Shown one piece after another: positions 45,644 through 55,556 of a stretch of DNA of 62,493 bases. Below the pieces are notes generated by a model. The model searched no databases, was not told where the DNA came from, and was given only the letters and a program-made list of their open reading frames with translations. Positions within the stretch are counted from its first letter, which is position 1. Each line of letters opens with the position of its first letter. The stretch spans positions 1-62,493 of the forward strand of contig NZ_JAGQBU010000016.1 of NCBI RefSeq assembly GCF_024345795.1, given 5' to 3'. The DNA comes from Synechococcus sp. J7-Johnson. Its GTDB lineage: Bacteria > Cyanobacteriota > Cyanobacteriia > PCC-6307 > Cyanobiaceae. The position numbers and the translations under genes are program-made.

Positions 45644-46405
45644 TCAGCGGCCCACACTGCGATAGGGGACCTTGGAGAGGTAATCCATGCTGGTGTTGCC
45701 TGACGATGCGGCTCCGGTGCGCATGGCAGGCATGGAACGCACCCAGGGAAGGTAGTCCTCGGGGAAGCCACCGCGACGTTGACGTGCTCTTGTGGGCAGA
45801 GACTTGACGGTGCCGGTGTAAACAATCTGGGGGAATCCCAGGATGCTTCGGTAGTAGGCCTCGTAGCGCGGCGAGGTGATGTTGAAGGGGGTTTCGCCCA
45901 CTTCGCGGGAGCCAACCACCCGGTTGCGGTGGTAAGGCACGGTGTCGTAGCCAAAGTTCTCGAGATACTCGTCGCTGTCGAGGATCTGATCCACGGCGCC
46001 GGCCACGCCCTTGGTCATGATCACAGCCGACCAGGCGATTTCTTCGGCTTTTCCGTACACCTGGCGGCCCAGCAGTTTCTCCACAAGGTGGCGGGCCACC
46101 CGGTAGTTGCTGTTCAGGTTGTAGAAACTGCGGGTGAAGGTATCCGAGAGGCAGAGAGCCCGGATGAAATCACGCACTGTGATCTGACCATCACGCAGCT
46201 GCGATTCAAGAATCGTGTCGCGATCGACCTTGAAAGCGTGGAAGAAAATCTGACGGTAGGCCGATTCGATCACCACGTTCTGAGCGTTGCGATCAAAGGC
46301 CTTGTCAAGCGAGACGCCTTTCGGATCCTCGTCGGAGCCCACGCGGAAGGCCTTCACTCGAGAGTTCTGGCTGGTGGGTGCGTACTTCAGAAGCGGGATC
46401 GCCAC
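45644..46405 (-). CDS. cpcG: Phycobilisome rod-core linker polypeptide CpcG
   Basis: A 253-residue linker joining phycocyanin rods to the allophycocyanin core. It starts with MAIPLLKYAPTSQNSRVKAF, conserved in CpcG, and the PBS linker domain spans about residues 18-180 (FDRNAQNVVIESAYRQIFFHAFKVDRDTILESQLRDGQITVRDFIRALCLSDTFTRSFYN). The C-terminal part (about 180-253) is shorter and basic, for core contact, and lacks the hydrophobic anchor of the CpcL (CpcG2) type. It stands alone with a terminator after it, as in alpha-cyanobacteria where linker genes are scattered. Confidence 0.93.
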   Translation of the reverse strand: MAIPLLKYAPTSQNSRVKAFRVGSDEDPKGVSLDKAFDRNAQNVVIESAYRQIFFHAFKVDRDTILESQLRDGQITVRDFIRALCLSDTFTRSFYNLNSNYRVARHLVEKLLGRQVYGKAEEIAWSAVIMTKGVAGAVDQILDSDEYLENFGYDTVPYHRNRVVGSREVGETPFNITSPRYEAYYRSILGFPQIVYTGTVKSLPTRARQRRGGFPEDYLPWVRSMPAMRTGAASSGNTSMDYLSKVPYRSVGR

Positions 46406-46519
46406 GCGAACATCGTCATCCGTCGCTGTGGATCGTAGAAGTCAGCCCCGATCGAACCCCGCCAGGGGCGGCAGGGCTCACAGTCCGTAATGTTTGACAG
46501 GCATGCAGGGGCACGCTCC

Positions 46520-47146
46520 TCACCAGCCGAAGGCCGAAACCAATGGCCTGCGGGGGGGCTCCGATACGACTGTGGCGCCATCGTCTGAGTCGTTGGTTTC
46601 CTTTTCGCCGTCGATAGGCAGGCAGCGGCTTTCCATGCAGAAGGAGGCCGTGTTGGAGAGCCCCTCCACCGTGCTGGTGCGCAGGCGCAGATTTGGGTTG
46701 GGAAACCAGAAGCGCTCCAGGCTGCTCATCGTTTCGTAGGCCGTGGTCAGCAGCAGGCCGTCGCGCTCATCCATGCGGAAGTGGCCCGCCACCGGAGCGG
46801 TCTCCGCGTAGCCCCGGTCGCGCAAGAGCAATCCCGCGCGCCCTGAGGCGTCGGTGGGGATCAGGCCGAACACCGACTCCCCCTGGTGCGCTTCACCGGC
46901 CTTGTCCCAGGCCATCGAGCCGTTCCAGCGCACCTGGCAGCCCCCCACCAGCCCTGCCGGGTCCTGGCCGTGCAGTTCGGCGATCGCCTGGAGGCGCGGG
47001 TCGCTGGCCTCCACCTCCGTGACTTCGATCAGAGAACCGCCGGCCTCGGCGCGCCTGTGCAACAGGTGATGGCTGGTGCGCTGGGAGCGCCAGCGGCCGC
47101 AGCTGAGCCTGAAGAAACTGAGGGCATCGGAGATGGGAACGCTCAC
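46520..47146 (-). CDS. CpcS/CpeS-type phycobilin lyase
   Basis: A 208-residue lipocalin-like chromophore lyase that attaches bilins to phycobiliprotein cysteines. The start (ISDALSFFRLSCGRWRSQRTSHHLLHRRAEAGGSLIEVTEV) is the hallmark of the family; further blocks are VRWNGSMAWDK, GRAGLLLRDRGYAETAPVAGHFRMDERDGLLLTTAYETMSSLERFWFPNPNLRLRTSTVEG and TASFCMESRC. Its neighbour is cpcG, across a 114-base gap. Which subunit and bilin it serves (CpcS, CpcU or CpeS) cannot be settled here. An acidic, low-complexity tail follows the fold. Confidence 0.85.
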   Translation of the reverse strand: MSVPISDALSFFRLSCGRWRSQRTSHHLLHRRAEAGGSLIEVTEVEASDPRLQAIAELHGQDPAGLVGGCQVRWNGSMAWDKAGEAHQGESVFGLIPTDASGRAGLLLRDRGYAETAPVAGHFRMDERDGLLLTTAYETMSSLERFWFPNPNLRLRTSTVEGLSNTASFCMESRCLPIDGEKETNDSDDGATVVSEPPRRPLVSAFGW

Positions 47147-47201
47147 GGGGGCAGCACGGCTGTAGCGATGATCGCAACTCCCTCACCCCAGCCGTTGCCC
47201 G

Positions 47202-48101
47202 GTGGCCACAACGGGAGTCGTGGCGGCCCTGGCCGCAGCCCTCTGCTGGGCGCTCTCCAGCAGCCTCTGGCGGCGGTTGCCCACTTCCTTGAGCGCCGCC
47301 CAGCTCAACCTGGTCAAGAACCTGATTGCGGTGGGTCTCCAGTTGCCGGCTCTGCTTCTGGGGGGCTGGCTGGTCTCTCCCGTGGCGCTGATGCTGCTCC
47401 TGGCCAGCGGCGTGGTCGGCATTGCCCTGGGGGACAGCCTCTACTTCGCGGCCCTGCGCCGGCTGGGGACGCGCCGCACCCTCACCCTCGAGGCGGGTGG
47501 TCCGGCGCTGTCGCTGCTGGGCGGGGCCCTGTTTCTGGCCGAGTGGCCCCGCTGGCCCCAGGGGCTTGGGGTGGCGCTGATCTGCCTTTCGGTGGCGCTG
47601 GTGGCCCGTCAGCCGTCCCCGTCCGGGGGGCCTGACGTCGTGCCCTTGCCCCCGGGGGGGCAGCGCCTGGGCCTGCTGCTGGCCCTGGCCGCCCTGGTCT
47701 GCGGCAGTGTCGGTGCCCTGCTCTCAAGAGCGGCCCTGCGTGATTCGGATCTGCCGCCGCTGCAGTCGGCCACCCTGCGCCTGGCGGCGGCGGCCATCGT
47801 GATGTTGCCGTTGCTGCGGCGGCTGCCTCCCCCGGGCATGCGCCCGCGGACGCTGCGGCTGCGCTGGCCCCTGGTGCTGCTCGCCACTTTGCTGGGCACC
47901 AGTGCCGGCATCGTGCTGCAACAGACGGCTCTCCAGCACCTGCCAGCCGGCCTGGCCGTGGCCCTGCTGGCCACCGCTCCGGTGCTGGCCCTGCCCCTGG
48001 CGGGCCTGGAGGGTGACCGGCCAGGCCTGAGTGGGTTGCTGGCGGCGGTGCTGGCCCTGGCCGGGGTCAGCCTGGTGGTTGGACTGGGGTGGCGAGGCTG
48101 A
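47202..48101 (+). CDS. EamA/DMT-family transporter
   Basis: A 299-residue inner-membrane drug/metabolite transporter. Two EamA repeats, each with five helices: the first begins ALAAALCWALSSSLWRRLPTSLS and ends with the SVALVARQPSP region, the second begins LALAALVCGSVGALLSRAALRD and ends VLALAGVSLVVGLG. The linker between the repeats is glycine/proline rich. Start is GTG at 47202. Substrate unknown: family members export amino acids, nucleosides or other metabolites. The 3' end overlaps the facing gene by 35 bases. Confidence 0.85.
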   Translation: MATTGVVAALAAALCWALSSSLWRRLPTSLSAAQLNLVKNLIAVGLQLPALLLGGWLVSPVALMLLLASGVVGIALGDSLYFAALRRLGTRRTLTLEAGGPALSLLGGALFLAEWPRWPQGLGVALICLSVALVARQPSPSGGPDVVPLPPGGQRLGLLLALAALVCGSVGALLSRAALRDSDLPPLQSATLRLAAAAIVMLPLLRRLPPPGMRPRTLRLRWPLVLLATLLGTSAGIVLQQTALQHLPAGLAVALLATAPVLALPLAGLEGDRPGLSGLLAAVLALAGVSLVVGLGWRG

Positions 48102-48456
48102 GCCGGTTTCTGGCTGCCACCTCCGCCCAGGCGATCAGGTCACCGATCTCGAGGGCGAGGGGGTCGCATTCCAGGCTGATCGCCAGCTCCTGCAACTGCA
48201 GGGCGCCGGATTCCAGCTGGTTGAGAAACACCTGCTGAAAGTCGGGATCGGCGGCCAGGGCGCTCTGCCGGGCGACCCAGGCGAGCAGGGCGGGGCGGGA
48301 AGGCAGGGGTCCAAAGCGGCTGCCGGCGGCCTCCTGCAAGGTGCGCAGGCAGTGGGCCAGCAGGCGCAGGTGGTGGCGCTCGAGACTGGGGAGCAGGGTG
48401 GCCTCGATGGCGGCCAGGTCGTCGCTGGCGAGGGGGCCGGCCTGGGGCTCAGCCAT
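48067..48456 (-). CDS. Conserved hypothetical protein downstream of sufR
   Basis: A 129-residue helical protein without membrane segments. Its start overlaps the sufR stop by eight bases, so it is translated with the regulator. Notable features: LASDDLAAIEATLLPSLERHHLRLLAHCLRTLQ, LPSRPALLAWVARQSALAADPDFQQVFLNQLESGALQLQELA and a final LEIGDLIAWAEVAARNR. The association with sufR in a two-gene operon suggests a part in Fe-S supply, but this is inference only. Confidence 0.65.
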   Translation of the reverse strand: MAEPQAGPLASDDLAAIEATLLPSLERHHLRLLAHCLRTLQEAAGSRFGPLPSRPALLAWVARQSALAADPDFQQVFLNQLESGALQLQELAISLECDPLALEIGDLIAWAEVAARNRLSLATPVQPPG

Positions 48457-49117
48457 CCTGGGAGAGCTGGGCAGATCCCCCGTTGTCAGGGGTGATGCGG
48501 AAGCCGCAGGAATGGCCCGCTTCGAGACGCCAGTGCACCCGCTCCACGCTGCAGTCGGGAAAGGTGTGGCGCATCTGTTGCAATTCCTGGTCGCACAGCA
48601 CCGGGAACTGTTCAGCCAGGCGGGAAACGGAGCAGTGGAATTCGCTCATGCACCAGGAGAGCCCGTCGGGCTCGGGGTGGCAGTCGCTCACGTAGCCCTC
48701 GCTGCAGCGCAGCTCCACCAGCCGCTCCAGCCGCTCCGGCAGGGAGCCTGTGCCGATCTGCCGCCGGTAGTCGAGCGCTTTGGCAATGGCCTGCTGGCGC
48801 AGGAGGGTCTGCACGGTGTCGGCGGGAAGGCTGTCGGCCAGGGAGGTGAGCAGACCAAGGGCAAAGTGCTCGCTGCCGTTGGGGAACTGGTCGTGCCCTG
48901 CAGGGGTGAGGTGCCAGTGATTGCTTGGGCGCCCAGGGCCTTCGCCGCTGGGGCTGCTGGCCACCAGGCCATCGTCTTCAAGGCTGCGCAGATGACGGCG
49001 CATCACCTGCACCGACACACCCAGAAGGTCGGCGAGCTGAGCTGCCGTGGCCTCTCCTTGGCGCAGAAGGAGGGCAAGGGCTGCTTCTCGGGTTGGTGTC
49101 TGGGTGGAAGCGCTCAT
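48449..49117 (-). CDS. sufR: Iron-sulfur cluster repressor SufR
   Basis: A 222-residue transcription factor that represses the suf operon when it holds a [4Fe-4S] cluster. The N-terminal winged helix (ALALLLRQGEATAAQLADLLGVSVQVMRRHLRSLEDDGLV) carries the DNA-recognition helix. The C-terminal ligand region has cysteines in GYVSDCHPEPDGLSWCMSEFHCSVSRLAEQFPVLCDQE, four in all, in the SufR pattern. The ATG at 49117 is chosen; the longer frame (to 49159) has no similarity. It faces ftrC/sufB across 306 bases containing the operator at 49253-49272. Confidence 0.9.
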   Translation of the reverse strand: MSASTQTPTREAALALLLRQGEATAAQLADLLGVSVQVMRRHLRSLEDDGLVASSPSGEGPGRPSNHWHLTPAGHDQFPNGSEHFALGLLTSLADSLPADTVQTLLRQQAIAKALDYRRQIGTGSLPERLERLVELRCSEGYVSDCHPEPDGLSWCMSEFHCSVSRLAEQFPVLCDQELQQMRHTFPDCSVERVHWRLEAGHSCGFRITPDNGGSAQLSQDG

Positions 49118-49252
49118 CGGACACTCAGCCCGGCTCGTCTGGTCGCGAACCTTCTCCACACATTGCCACGCTCCTTCAGGTGTTGTGGCAACGGGCAGTT
49201 CAGAATGGCGCCAGCCCCCATAGCCAGCTCGGCTGCCCTAGGGTTGTTGGTA

Positions 49253-49272
49253 ACGAAACGATTGTGTTTCGT
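49253..49272. promoter_or_regulatory. Putative SufR operator
   Basis: ACGAAAC-GATTGT-GTTTCGT is a perfect seven-base inverted repeat with six central bases, in the divergent sufR/ftrC-suf intergenic region. The inner part AAAC-N6-GTTT keeps the geometry of the CAAC-N6-GTTG SufR box known in other cyanobacteria. It lies about 135 bases before sufR's start and 151 before ftrC's. The geometry is read directly; binding is inferred. Confidence 0.65.
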
Positions 49273-49423
49273 AATTCAATCGTGCCGCCAGCCCGGTGCG
49301 ATGACCCTCTTGGGGAATTCCGCCAGCCTCCCGCAGCCGTGCTGTTGTCGGGTTCTGTCTCAATCCTCCCGCCGCCTGGGGCTTCCGCTCCGGCCTCGGT
49401 GACTCCCTCGTTGTTCTGAATTC

Positions 49424-49795
49424 ATGTCCGACGCCCCCTCCGCCACGGCCGCCCCCAGCAGCGAGAGCCTGGAGTTGATCCGGCGTTTCGCTGAGGCTTA
49501 CGCCAAGCGGACCGACACCTATTTCTGCAGTGACCCCGGGGTGACGGCGGTGGTGCTCGAAGGGCTGGCCCGCCACAAGGAGCAGCTGGGGGCTGCTCTC
49601 TGTCCCTGTCGCCACTACGAGGACAAGCAGGCCGAGGCGGAGCAAGCGTTCTGGAATTGCCCCTGCGTGCCGATGAGGGAGCGCAAGGAGTGCCACTGCA
49701 TGCTCTTTCTCACCGAAGACAACCCCTTCCGTGGCGAGCAGCAGAGCATCAGTCTCGAGGAGATCAAGACCCATACCGAACCCCCTGCCGCCTGA
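49424..49795 (+). CDS. ftrC: Ferredoxin-thioredoxin reductase catalytic (beta) subunit
   Basis: A 123-residue [4Fe-4S] protein that passes electrons from ferredoxin to thioredoxin, so switching enzymes by light. The core motifs are [49 protein letters not shown]; the CPC, CPC and CHC clusters give the cluster ligands and active disulfide. Position between sufR and sufB places an Fe-S consumer at the head of the assembly operon. The sufB start follows after five bases, so they are probably co-transcribed. Confidence 0.93.
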   Translation: MSDAPSATAAPSSESLELIRRFAEAYAKRTDTYFCSDPGVTAVVLEGLARHKEQLGAALCPCRHYEDKQAEAEQAFWNCPCVPMRERKECHCMLFLTEDNPFRGEQQSISLEEIKTHTEPPAA

Positions 49796-49800
49796 ATGCC

Positions 49801-51243
49801 ATGAGCAGCTCCACCAGCGTCGGCGATCTTGTCAGCCAGCCCTACAAATATGGGTTTGTCACCGACATTGAAACTGACAAGATCGATAAGGGTCTCAGTG
49901 AAGATGTCGTACGGCTGATCTCTTCCAAGAAGGGTGAACCGCAGTTTTTGCTCGATTTTCGTCTGCGGGCTTATCAGCAGTGGCTGCGCATGGAAGAGCC
50001 CAACTGGGCGGCCGTGGGGCATCCGGTGATCGACTATCAAGAGATGATCTATTACGCTGCACCTCGCCAGCAGGAGAAGAAGGCAAGTCTGGATGAGGTG
50101 GATCCCAAGCTGCTCGAAACCTTCGATAAGCTAGGTATTCCTCTCAGCGAACAGAAGCGGTTGAGCAATGTGGCTGTCGATGCTGTCTTCGACAGCGTTT
50201 CGATCGCCACCACCTATCGCGAGAAGCTTGCCGAGCACGGCGTAATCTTCTGCTCGATCAGTGAGGCTGTCAAGGATCACCCCGAGCTGATCGAGCGTTA
50301 CCTCGGCACTGTGGTGCCCAGCAAAGACAACTTTTTCGCGGCCCTCAACTCCGCCGTGTTCAGTGACGGTTCTTTCGTGTTCATCCCGAAGGGTGTGGAT
50401 TGCCCGATGGAGCTTTCCACCTACTTCCGCATCAACTCCGGCGATACCGGTCAGTTCGAGCGCACCTTGATCGTGGCTGAGGAAGGCGCTTCTGTGAGCT
50501 ATCTGGAAGGCTGCACTGCCCCGATGTTCGACACCAACCAGCTACATGCTGCGGTGGTGGAGCTGGTGGCCCTCGACGATGCCTCGATCAAGTATTCCAC
50601 CGTCCAGAACTGGTATGCAGGTGATGAGAATGGTGTGGGAGGTATTTACAATTTCGTGACCAAGCGCGGTCATTGTCGCGGTGATCGCAGTCACATCAGC
50701 TGGACCCAGGTGGAAACCGGTTCGGCGATCACCTGGAAATATCCCAGTTGTGTGCTCCAGGGGGCACATTCGGTGGGCGAGTTCTATTCTGTGGCACTCA
50801 CCAACAACCGCCAGCAGGCCGACACCGGCACAAAGATGATCCACGTTGGCCCCCACACCCGCTCCACCATCGTGAGCAAAGGCATCAGCGCTGGCCATTC
50901 CTCCAACAGCTACCGAGGTCTGGTGCAGATTGGTCCCAAGGCCCGGGGTGCGCGTAATTACAGCCAGTGTGATTCGATGCTGATCGGCGATCAGGCGGCC
51001 GCCAACACCTACCCCTACATCCGCTCACAGCAACCCGAAGCCAGCGTGGAGCATGAGGCCAGCACCTGCCGCATCTCCGCCGATCAGCTCTTCTACCTCC
51101 AGAGCCGGGGCATCGGCTTCGAGGAAGCCGTGTCGATGATGGTGAGCGGCTTCTGCCGGGATGTGTTCAACCAGCTGCCGATGGAATTCGCGGCTGAGGC
51201 CGACAAGCTCCTTGCCCTCAAGCTGGAGGGGTCGGTGGGCTGA
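49801..51243 (+). CDS. sufB: Fe-S cluster assembly scaffold component SufB
   Basis: A 480-residue scaffold subunit of the SufBCD complex. Conserved parts are FVPKGVDCP-like [20 protein letters not shown], the middle [12 protein letters not shown], AYTxxSQ-type [20 protein letters not shown], and the C-terminal [20 protein letters not shown] and [22 protein letters not shown]. The last part forms the dimer interface with SufD. The ATG at 49801 is chosen: the frame upstream would overlap ftrC, and the only earlier local ATG is closed by a stop. No intein or insertion. Confidence 0.95.
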   Translation: MSSSTSVGDLVSQPYKYGFVTDIETDKIDKGLSEDVVRLISSKKGEPQFLLDFRLRAYQQWLRMEEPNWAAVGHPVIDYQEMIYYAAPRQQEKKASLDEVDPKLLETFDKLGIPLSEQKRLSNVAVDAVFDSVSIATTYREKLAEHGVIFCSISEAVKDHPELIERYLGTVVPSKDNFFAALNSAVFSDGSFVFIPKGVDCPMELSTYFRINSGDTGQFERTLIVAEEGASVSYLEGCTAPMFDTNQLHAAVVELVALDDASIKYSTVQNWYAGDENGVGGIYNFVTKRGHCRGDRSHISWTQVETGSAITWKYPSCVLQGAHSVGEFYSVALTNNRQQADTGTKMIHVGPHTRSTIVSKGISAGHSSNSYRGLVQIGPKARGARNYSQCDSMLIGDQAAANTYPYIRSQQPEASVEHEASTCRISADQLFYLQSRGIGFEEAVSMMVSGFCRDVFNQLPMEFAAEADKLLALKLEGSVG

Positions 51244-51322
51244 ACACCCCGGCCTTGTCCAACAGATCTTGTTCTCCTGGAGCGTGGCTCCTTCCCTTGT
51301 CTTTTCCCTTGTTTCATCAGCC

Positions 51323-52110
<788 letters not shown>

Positions 52111-52111
<1 letters not shown>

Positions 52112-53364
52112 TGGTGGCTGCGATGTCCAACTCCGCGGCTGTGACCGCTTCCACCTGGATTACCAATTTCCTGGAGCGTTTGCCTGCCCCTGCAGGTGAG
52201 CTGGAAGCGGTGCAATGGCGCGGCCGGGAAGCCCTCTCCCGCCAGCCGCTGCCTTCTCGCCGCCAGGAAGACTGGCGCTTCACCGACCTCGCCCCGCTCA
52301 CGGCTCTGGCCCCGGTCCCCTCGCCCTCCAGCGCCCAGGTCGGCTGGCCTGCGCCTGCGACCGATGTGTTCCGCCTCTGGCTTGATGCCCCAGATGATTT
52401 CCTGAACGGCCAGAGCCTGCCAGCTGGCCTTTCGCTTCTGAGCTCTGATGAGGTGCAGCAGGCTCTGGGTCACACCCTGGCCGCCTGCAACTGTGAGCAG
52501 CACTGGCCCGTGGAGTTGAACCAGGCCAGCGCCACCCGGGTGCTGGCGCTGCGGGTGAGTGGTGCGGTGGCCCCAACCCTGGAGCTGGTGAGCCAGGCCG
52601 CCGAAGACGGTGTGATGCGCCCTGTCCGGGTGTTGCTGCTGCTGGAGGAGAAGGCCAGCCTGGAGGTGCTGCAGATCCAGCTCGGCTCAGGTTGCAGTCT
52701 TTCGAGCCTGGTGATGGAAGCCCATCTCGGCCGCGAATCCAAGCTGCGCCATGGCCTGCTGGCCCTGGGAGAGGGTCAGGCCTGTTTCCTGGGCCACCTG
52801 GCGGTGGAGCAGGAGCCTCGTAGTCAGCTTGAGTCGGTGTGGGCCAGCCATGGCTGGGCGCTCTCGCGCTTCGAGCCCCGGGTGGTGCAGGTGGATGGTG
52901 AAGCCACCACCACCCTCAAAGCCCTGCAGCTGGCCGACGGCCAGCAGCTGGTGGATACCCACAGCCGCGTCGAATTCCGCGGCCCCGAGGGCCAGCTGGA
53001 TCAGCTTCACAAAGCCATTGCCGATGACCGCGGCCGCAGCGTGTTCAACGGGGCTGTGAAGGTGCCCCGGGCCGCCCAGCGCACCAATGCATCCCAGCTC
53101 AGCCGCAACCTGCTGCTCTCCAACCAGGCTCGGATCGACACCAAGCCGGAGCTGGAGATCGTGGCCGACGACGTGCGCTGCGCCCATGGCGCCACCGTGA
53201 GCCGCCTCCAGACCGACGAACTTTTCTATCTGCAGAGTCGGGGGCTCTCGGCGGCGGTGGCCGCCGGACTGCTCAAGCGCGGCTTCTGCGAGGAGGTGCT
53301 TCGGGCCCTGCCTGCCGCTGCGGCTGCCTGGAGGCCGCTGCAGCGAATGCTGGGGGAGGACTGA
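52111..53364 (+). CDS. sufD: Fe-S cluster assembly protein SufD
   Basis: A 417-residue partner of SufB. The C-terminal part contains [46 protein letters not shown], the conserved SufB/SufD beta-helix end with the HG residue used for cluster binding; the middle has LLLLEEKASLEVLQIQLGSG and the RGPEGQL turn. As usual the sequence is weaker than SufB over the first 150 residues. It starts at the ATG sharing its first base with the sufC stop; an ATG four codons later is also possible. Confidence 0.92.
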
Positions 53365-53369
53365 TCACG

Positions 53370-54713
53370 ATGCCCTACACCACCTCCGCTCCTGTGTCCA
53401 CGCCCGCCGAGCAGGTGGTCGACGGCCCTCAGTTGGAGGCTGGCCCTGCAGCCGGCCCCGAAGCAGGCCCCGAGGATCTGGCCGCTCTCACCCGAGCTGA
53501 TTTCCCGCTGCTGGCGGATCAGGCCTGCCTTGGCCAGCCCCTGATCTACCTCGATCACGCCGCCACCAGCCAGAAGCCCCGGGCGGTGCTTGATGCTCTG
53601 CAGCGCTACTACCGCCATGACAACGCCAACGTGCACCGCGGCGCCCACCAGCTCAGTGCACGAGCCACTGATGCCTTCGAGGGAGCCCGCGACAAGACCG
53701 CCCGCTTCGTAGGCGCCGCCACGCCCCGGGAGATCGTCTTCACCCGCAATGCCACTGAGGCGATCAACCTGGTGGCTCGCAGCTGGGGCGATGCCTTCCT
53801 GCGACCGGGCGATGAGATCGTGCTCACGGTGATGGAGCACCACAGCAACCTGGTGCCCTGGCAGCAGCTGGCCGCGCGCACGGGGGCCCGTTTGCGCCAC
53901 GCCGGCCTCACCGCCAGCGGTGAACTGGACTTGGAGGATCTGCGCAATCAGATCAATGAGCGCACCAGGCTTGTAAGCGTGGTGCAGATCAGCAACACCC
54001 TGGGCTGTCATAACCCGATCGGCGCGATCGCCGAGCTCACCCATTCAGCCGGAGCTCTGCTGCTGGTGGATGCCTGCCAGAGCCTGCCCCATCTGCCGGT
54101 GAATGTTCAGACCCTGGGCGCTGATTTTCTCGTGGGTTCTTCCCACAAGATCTGCGGCCCCACGGGCATGGGCTTCCTCTGGGCGCGGGAGTCGCTGCTG
54201 GAGGCGATGCCACCTTTCCTTGGCGGTGGCGAAATGATTCAGGACGTGTACCTGGATTACAGCACCTGGGCTGATCTGCCCCACAAGTTCGAGGCCGGCA
54301 CACCGGCGATCGGTGAGGCCGTGGGCATGGGTGCCGCCATCGATTATCTCAATGCCCTCGGGCTTGATCGCATCCATGCCTGGGAGCAGCGGCTCACCGC
54401 CCATCTGTTCGAGCGGCTGCAGGCGATCGAAGGCCTCAGGGTGCTTGGCCCCACCCCCCAGCAGCAACCCGACCGTGGTGCCCTGGCCGCCTTCGTGGTG
54501 GAGGGATTGCACGCCAATGACATCTCAGCCTTGCTGGATGCCAGCGGCATCTGCATCCGCAGCGGCCATCACTGCACCCAGCCACTGCATCGCCACTACG
54601 GAATCAGTGGTTCAGCCCGCGCCAGCCTCAGCTTCACCACCACCCTCGCGGAGATCGATCGCTTCGCTGAAGAGCTGGCCAGCAGCGTTGCCTTCCTGCG
54701 GGAGCACAGCTGA
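53370..54713 (+). CDS. sufS: SufS-type cysteine desulfurase
   Basis: A 447-residue PLP enzyme releasing sulfur from cysteine for Fe-S assembly. NANVHRGAHQLSARATDAFEGARDK, the FTRNATEAINLV block, the PLP-lysine site DFLVGSSHKICGPTGMGFL, and the catalytic cysteine loop ICIRSGHHCTQPLH are all intact. About 35 residues of Ala/Gly/Pro/Glu-rich leader precede the class V aminotransferase fold. It follows sufD by five bases. No separate SufE is nearby, so a partner must be elsewhere. Confidence 0.95.
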   Translation: MPYTTSAPVSTPAEQVVDGPQLEAGPAAGPEAGPEDLAALTRADFPLLADQACLGQPLIYLDHAATSQKPRAVLDALQRYYRHDNANVHRGAHQLSARATDAFEGARDKTARFVGAATPREIVFTRNATEAINLVARSWGDAFLRPGDEIVLTVMEHHSNLVPWQQLAARTGARLRHAGLTASGELDLEDLRNQINERTRLVSVVQISNTLGCHNPIGAIAELTHSAGALLLVDACQSLPHLPVNVQTLGADFLVGSSHKICGPTGMGFLWARESLLEAMPPFLGGGEMIQDVYLDYSTWADLPHKFEAGTPAIGEAVGMGAAIDYLNALGLDRIHAWEQRLTAHLFERLQAIEGLRVLGPTPQQQPDRGALAAFVVEGLHANDISALLDASGICIRSGHHCTQPLHRHYGISGSARASLSFTTTLAEIDRFAEELASSVAFLREHS

Positions 54714-54729
54714 GGGGCGGGCCCAATTG

Positions 54730-55125
54730 ATGCTGGAACTCGTGGCGGCGCTGCTGGTCGATCTCTCCGAGCAGAAGCTCTATGCCTACGACGACCAGCA
54801 GCGCTTGCTCTATGCCGCCTTGGTCTCGACGGGGCTTCCTGGTATGTCAACCCCCACGGGACGGTTTCAGATCGGCAGCAAGTACAGCGAAACGACGCTG
54901 GTGGGGGCCGATTACCGCATCCCCGCCGTGCCGAACGTGATGTGTCTCAGCGGTGGCGGCCTCGCCCCCGATCGCCTCTGCCTCCATCCGGCCCCCTGGC
55001 AGGAGCGGGCCGGGCAGTGCTTCGGTGTGGCCCGCAGCCACGGATGCATCCGCACCACGGGTGCCACGGCCCGCTGGCTGTTTCAGCGCACGGCTTTGGG
55101 CACACCGGTGGAGATCCGGCCCTGA
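54730..55125 (+). CDS. L,D-transpeptidase (YkuD-type)
   Basis: A 131-residue catalytic core of an L,D-transpeptidase, which cross-links peptidoglycan or attaches lipoproteins. It starts directly in the fold (LVDLSEQKLYAYDDQQRLLYAALVSTGLPGMSTPTGRFQI), and the active site is VARSHGCIRTTGATARWLF, with catalytic Cys in SHGCIR. There is no clear signal peptide, so export is uncertain (missing upstream residues or a different start are possible). It follows sufS by 16 bases and may be on the suf transcript. Confidence 0.85.
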   Translation: MLELVAALLVDLSEQKLYAYDDQQRLLYAALVSTGLPGMSTPTGRFQIGSKYSETTLVGADYRIPAVPNVMCLSGGGLAPDRLCLHPAPWQERAGQCFGVARSHGCIRTTGATARWLFQRTALGTPVEIRP

Positions 55126-55131
55126 ACGGAT

Positions 55132-55539
55132 TCAGCGTTGCGGAGGGCAACGTTTGCGGACGAACGGCTTGTCCTGATCTGGCGACCCGGCATAGGTGAC
55201 GTCGGTGAGGGTGGACTGGTCGGGGGAGAGGAGGAACCGGCGCATATCCAGCCAGGTCTGGCCTTCCCCGGCCACTGCGGTGATCAGGGCCAGCTCCGAA
55301 GTTCCGCTGGTGACCACCGCGACGGCGGGGCCGCCACTTTCGTAGAAGCTGACCGTGCCGGCCTGCAGCAGCAGGCGCGTTTCCATGTTGATCGGGGAGC
55401 CGCAGGGGTGTCGGCTGTCCTGCCATTCCCCGCGGAAGCGTTCGGGGATGACACGCTGCAACTCGGCGGCGGTCGCGTTGGAGCCGGTGCTGACGGCAGC
55501 GGCGACCAGGCCCAGAAAGAGAAGAAGGCTTCGGTGCAT
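55132..55539 (-). CDS. Secreted protein of unknown function
   Basis: A 135-residue product, starting MHRSLLLFLGLVAAAVS. The signal peptide ends near the ATAAEL site. The mature part has strand-like segments (RFRGEWQDSRHPCGSPINMETRLLLQAGTVSFYESGGPAVAV) and ends DKPFVRKRCPPQR, with two cysteines that may pair. The shape suggests a small beta-rich periplasmic domain. No family recognised. The 3' end faces the L,D-transpeptidase gene. Confidence 0.6.
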   Translation of the reverse strand: MHRSLLLFLGLVAAAVSTGSNATAAELQRVIPERFRGEWQDSRHPCGSPINMETRLLLQAGTVSFYESGGPAVAVVTSGTSELALITAVAGEGQTWLDMRRFLLSPDQSTLTDVTYAGSPDQDKPFVRKRCPPQR

Positions 55540-55556
55540 TGTCTCTGGCCTGTCCC

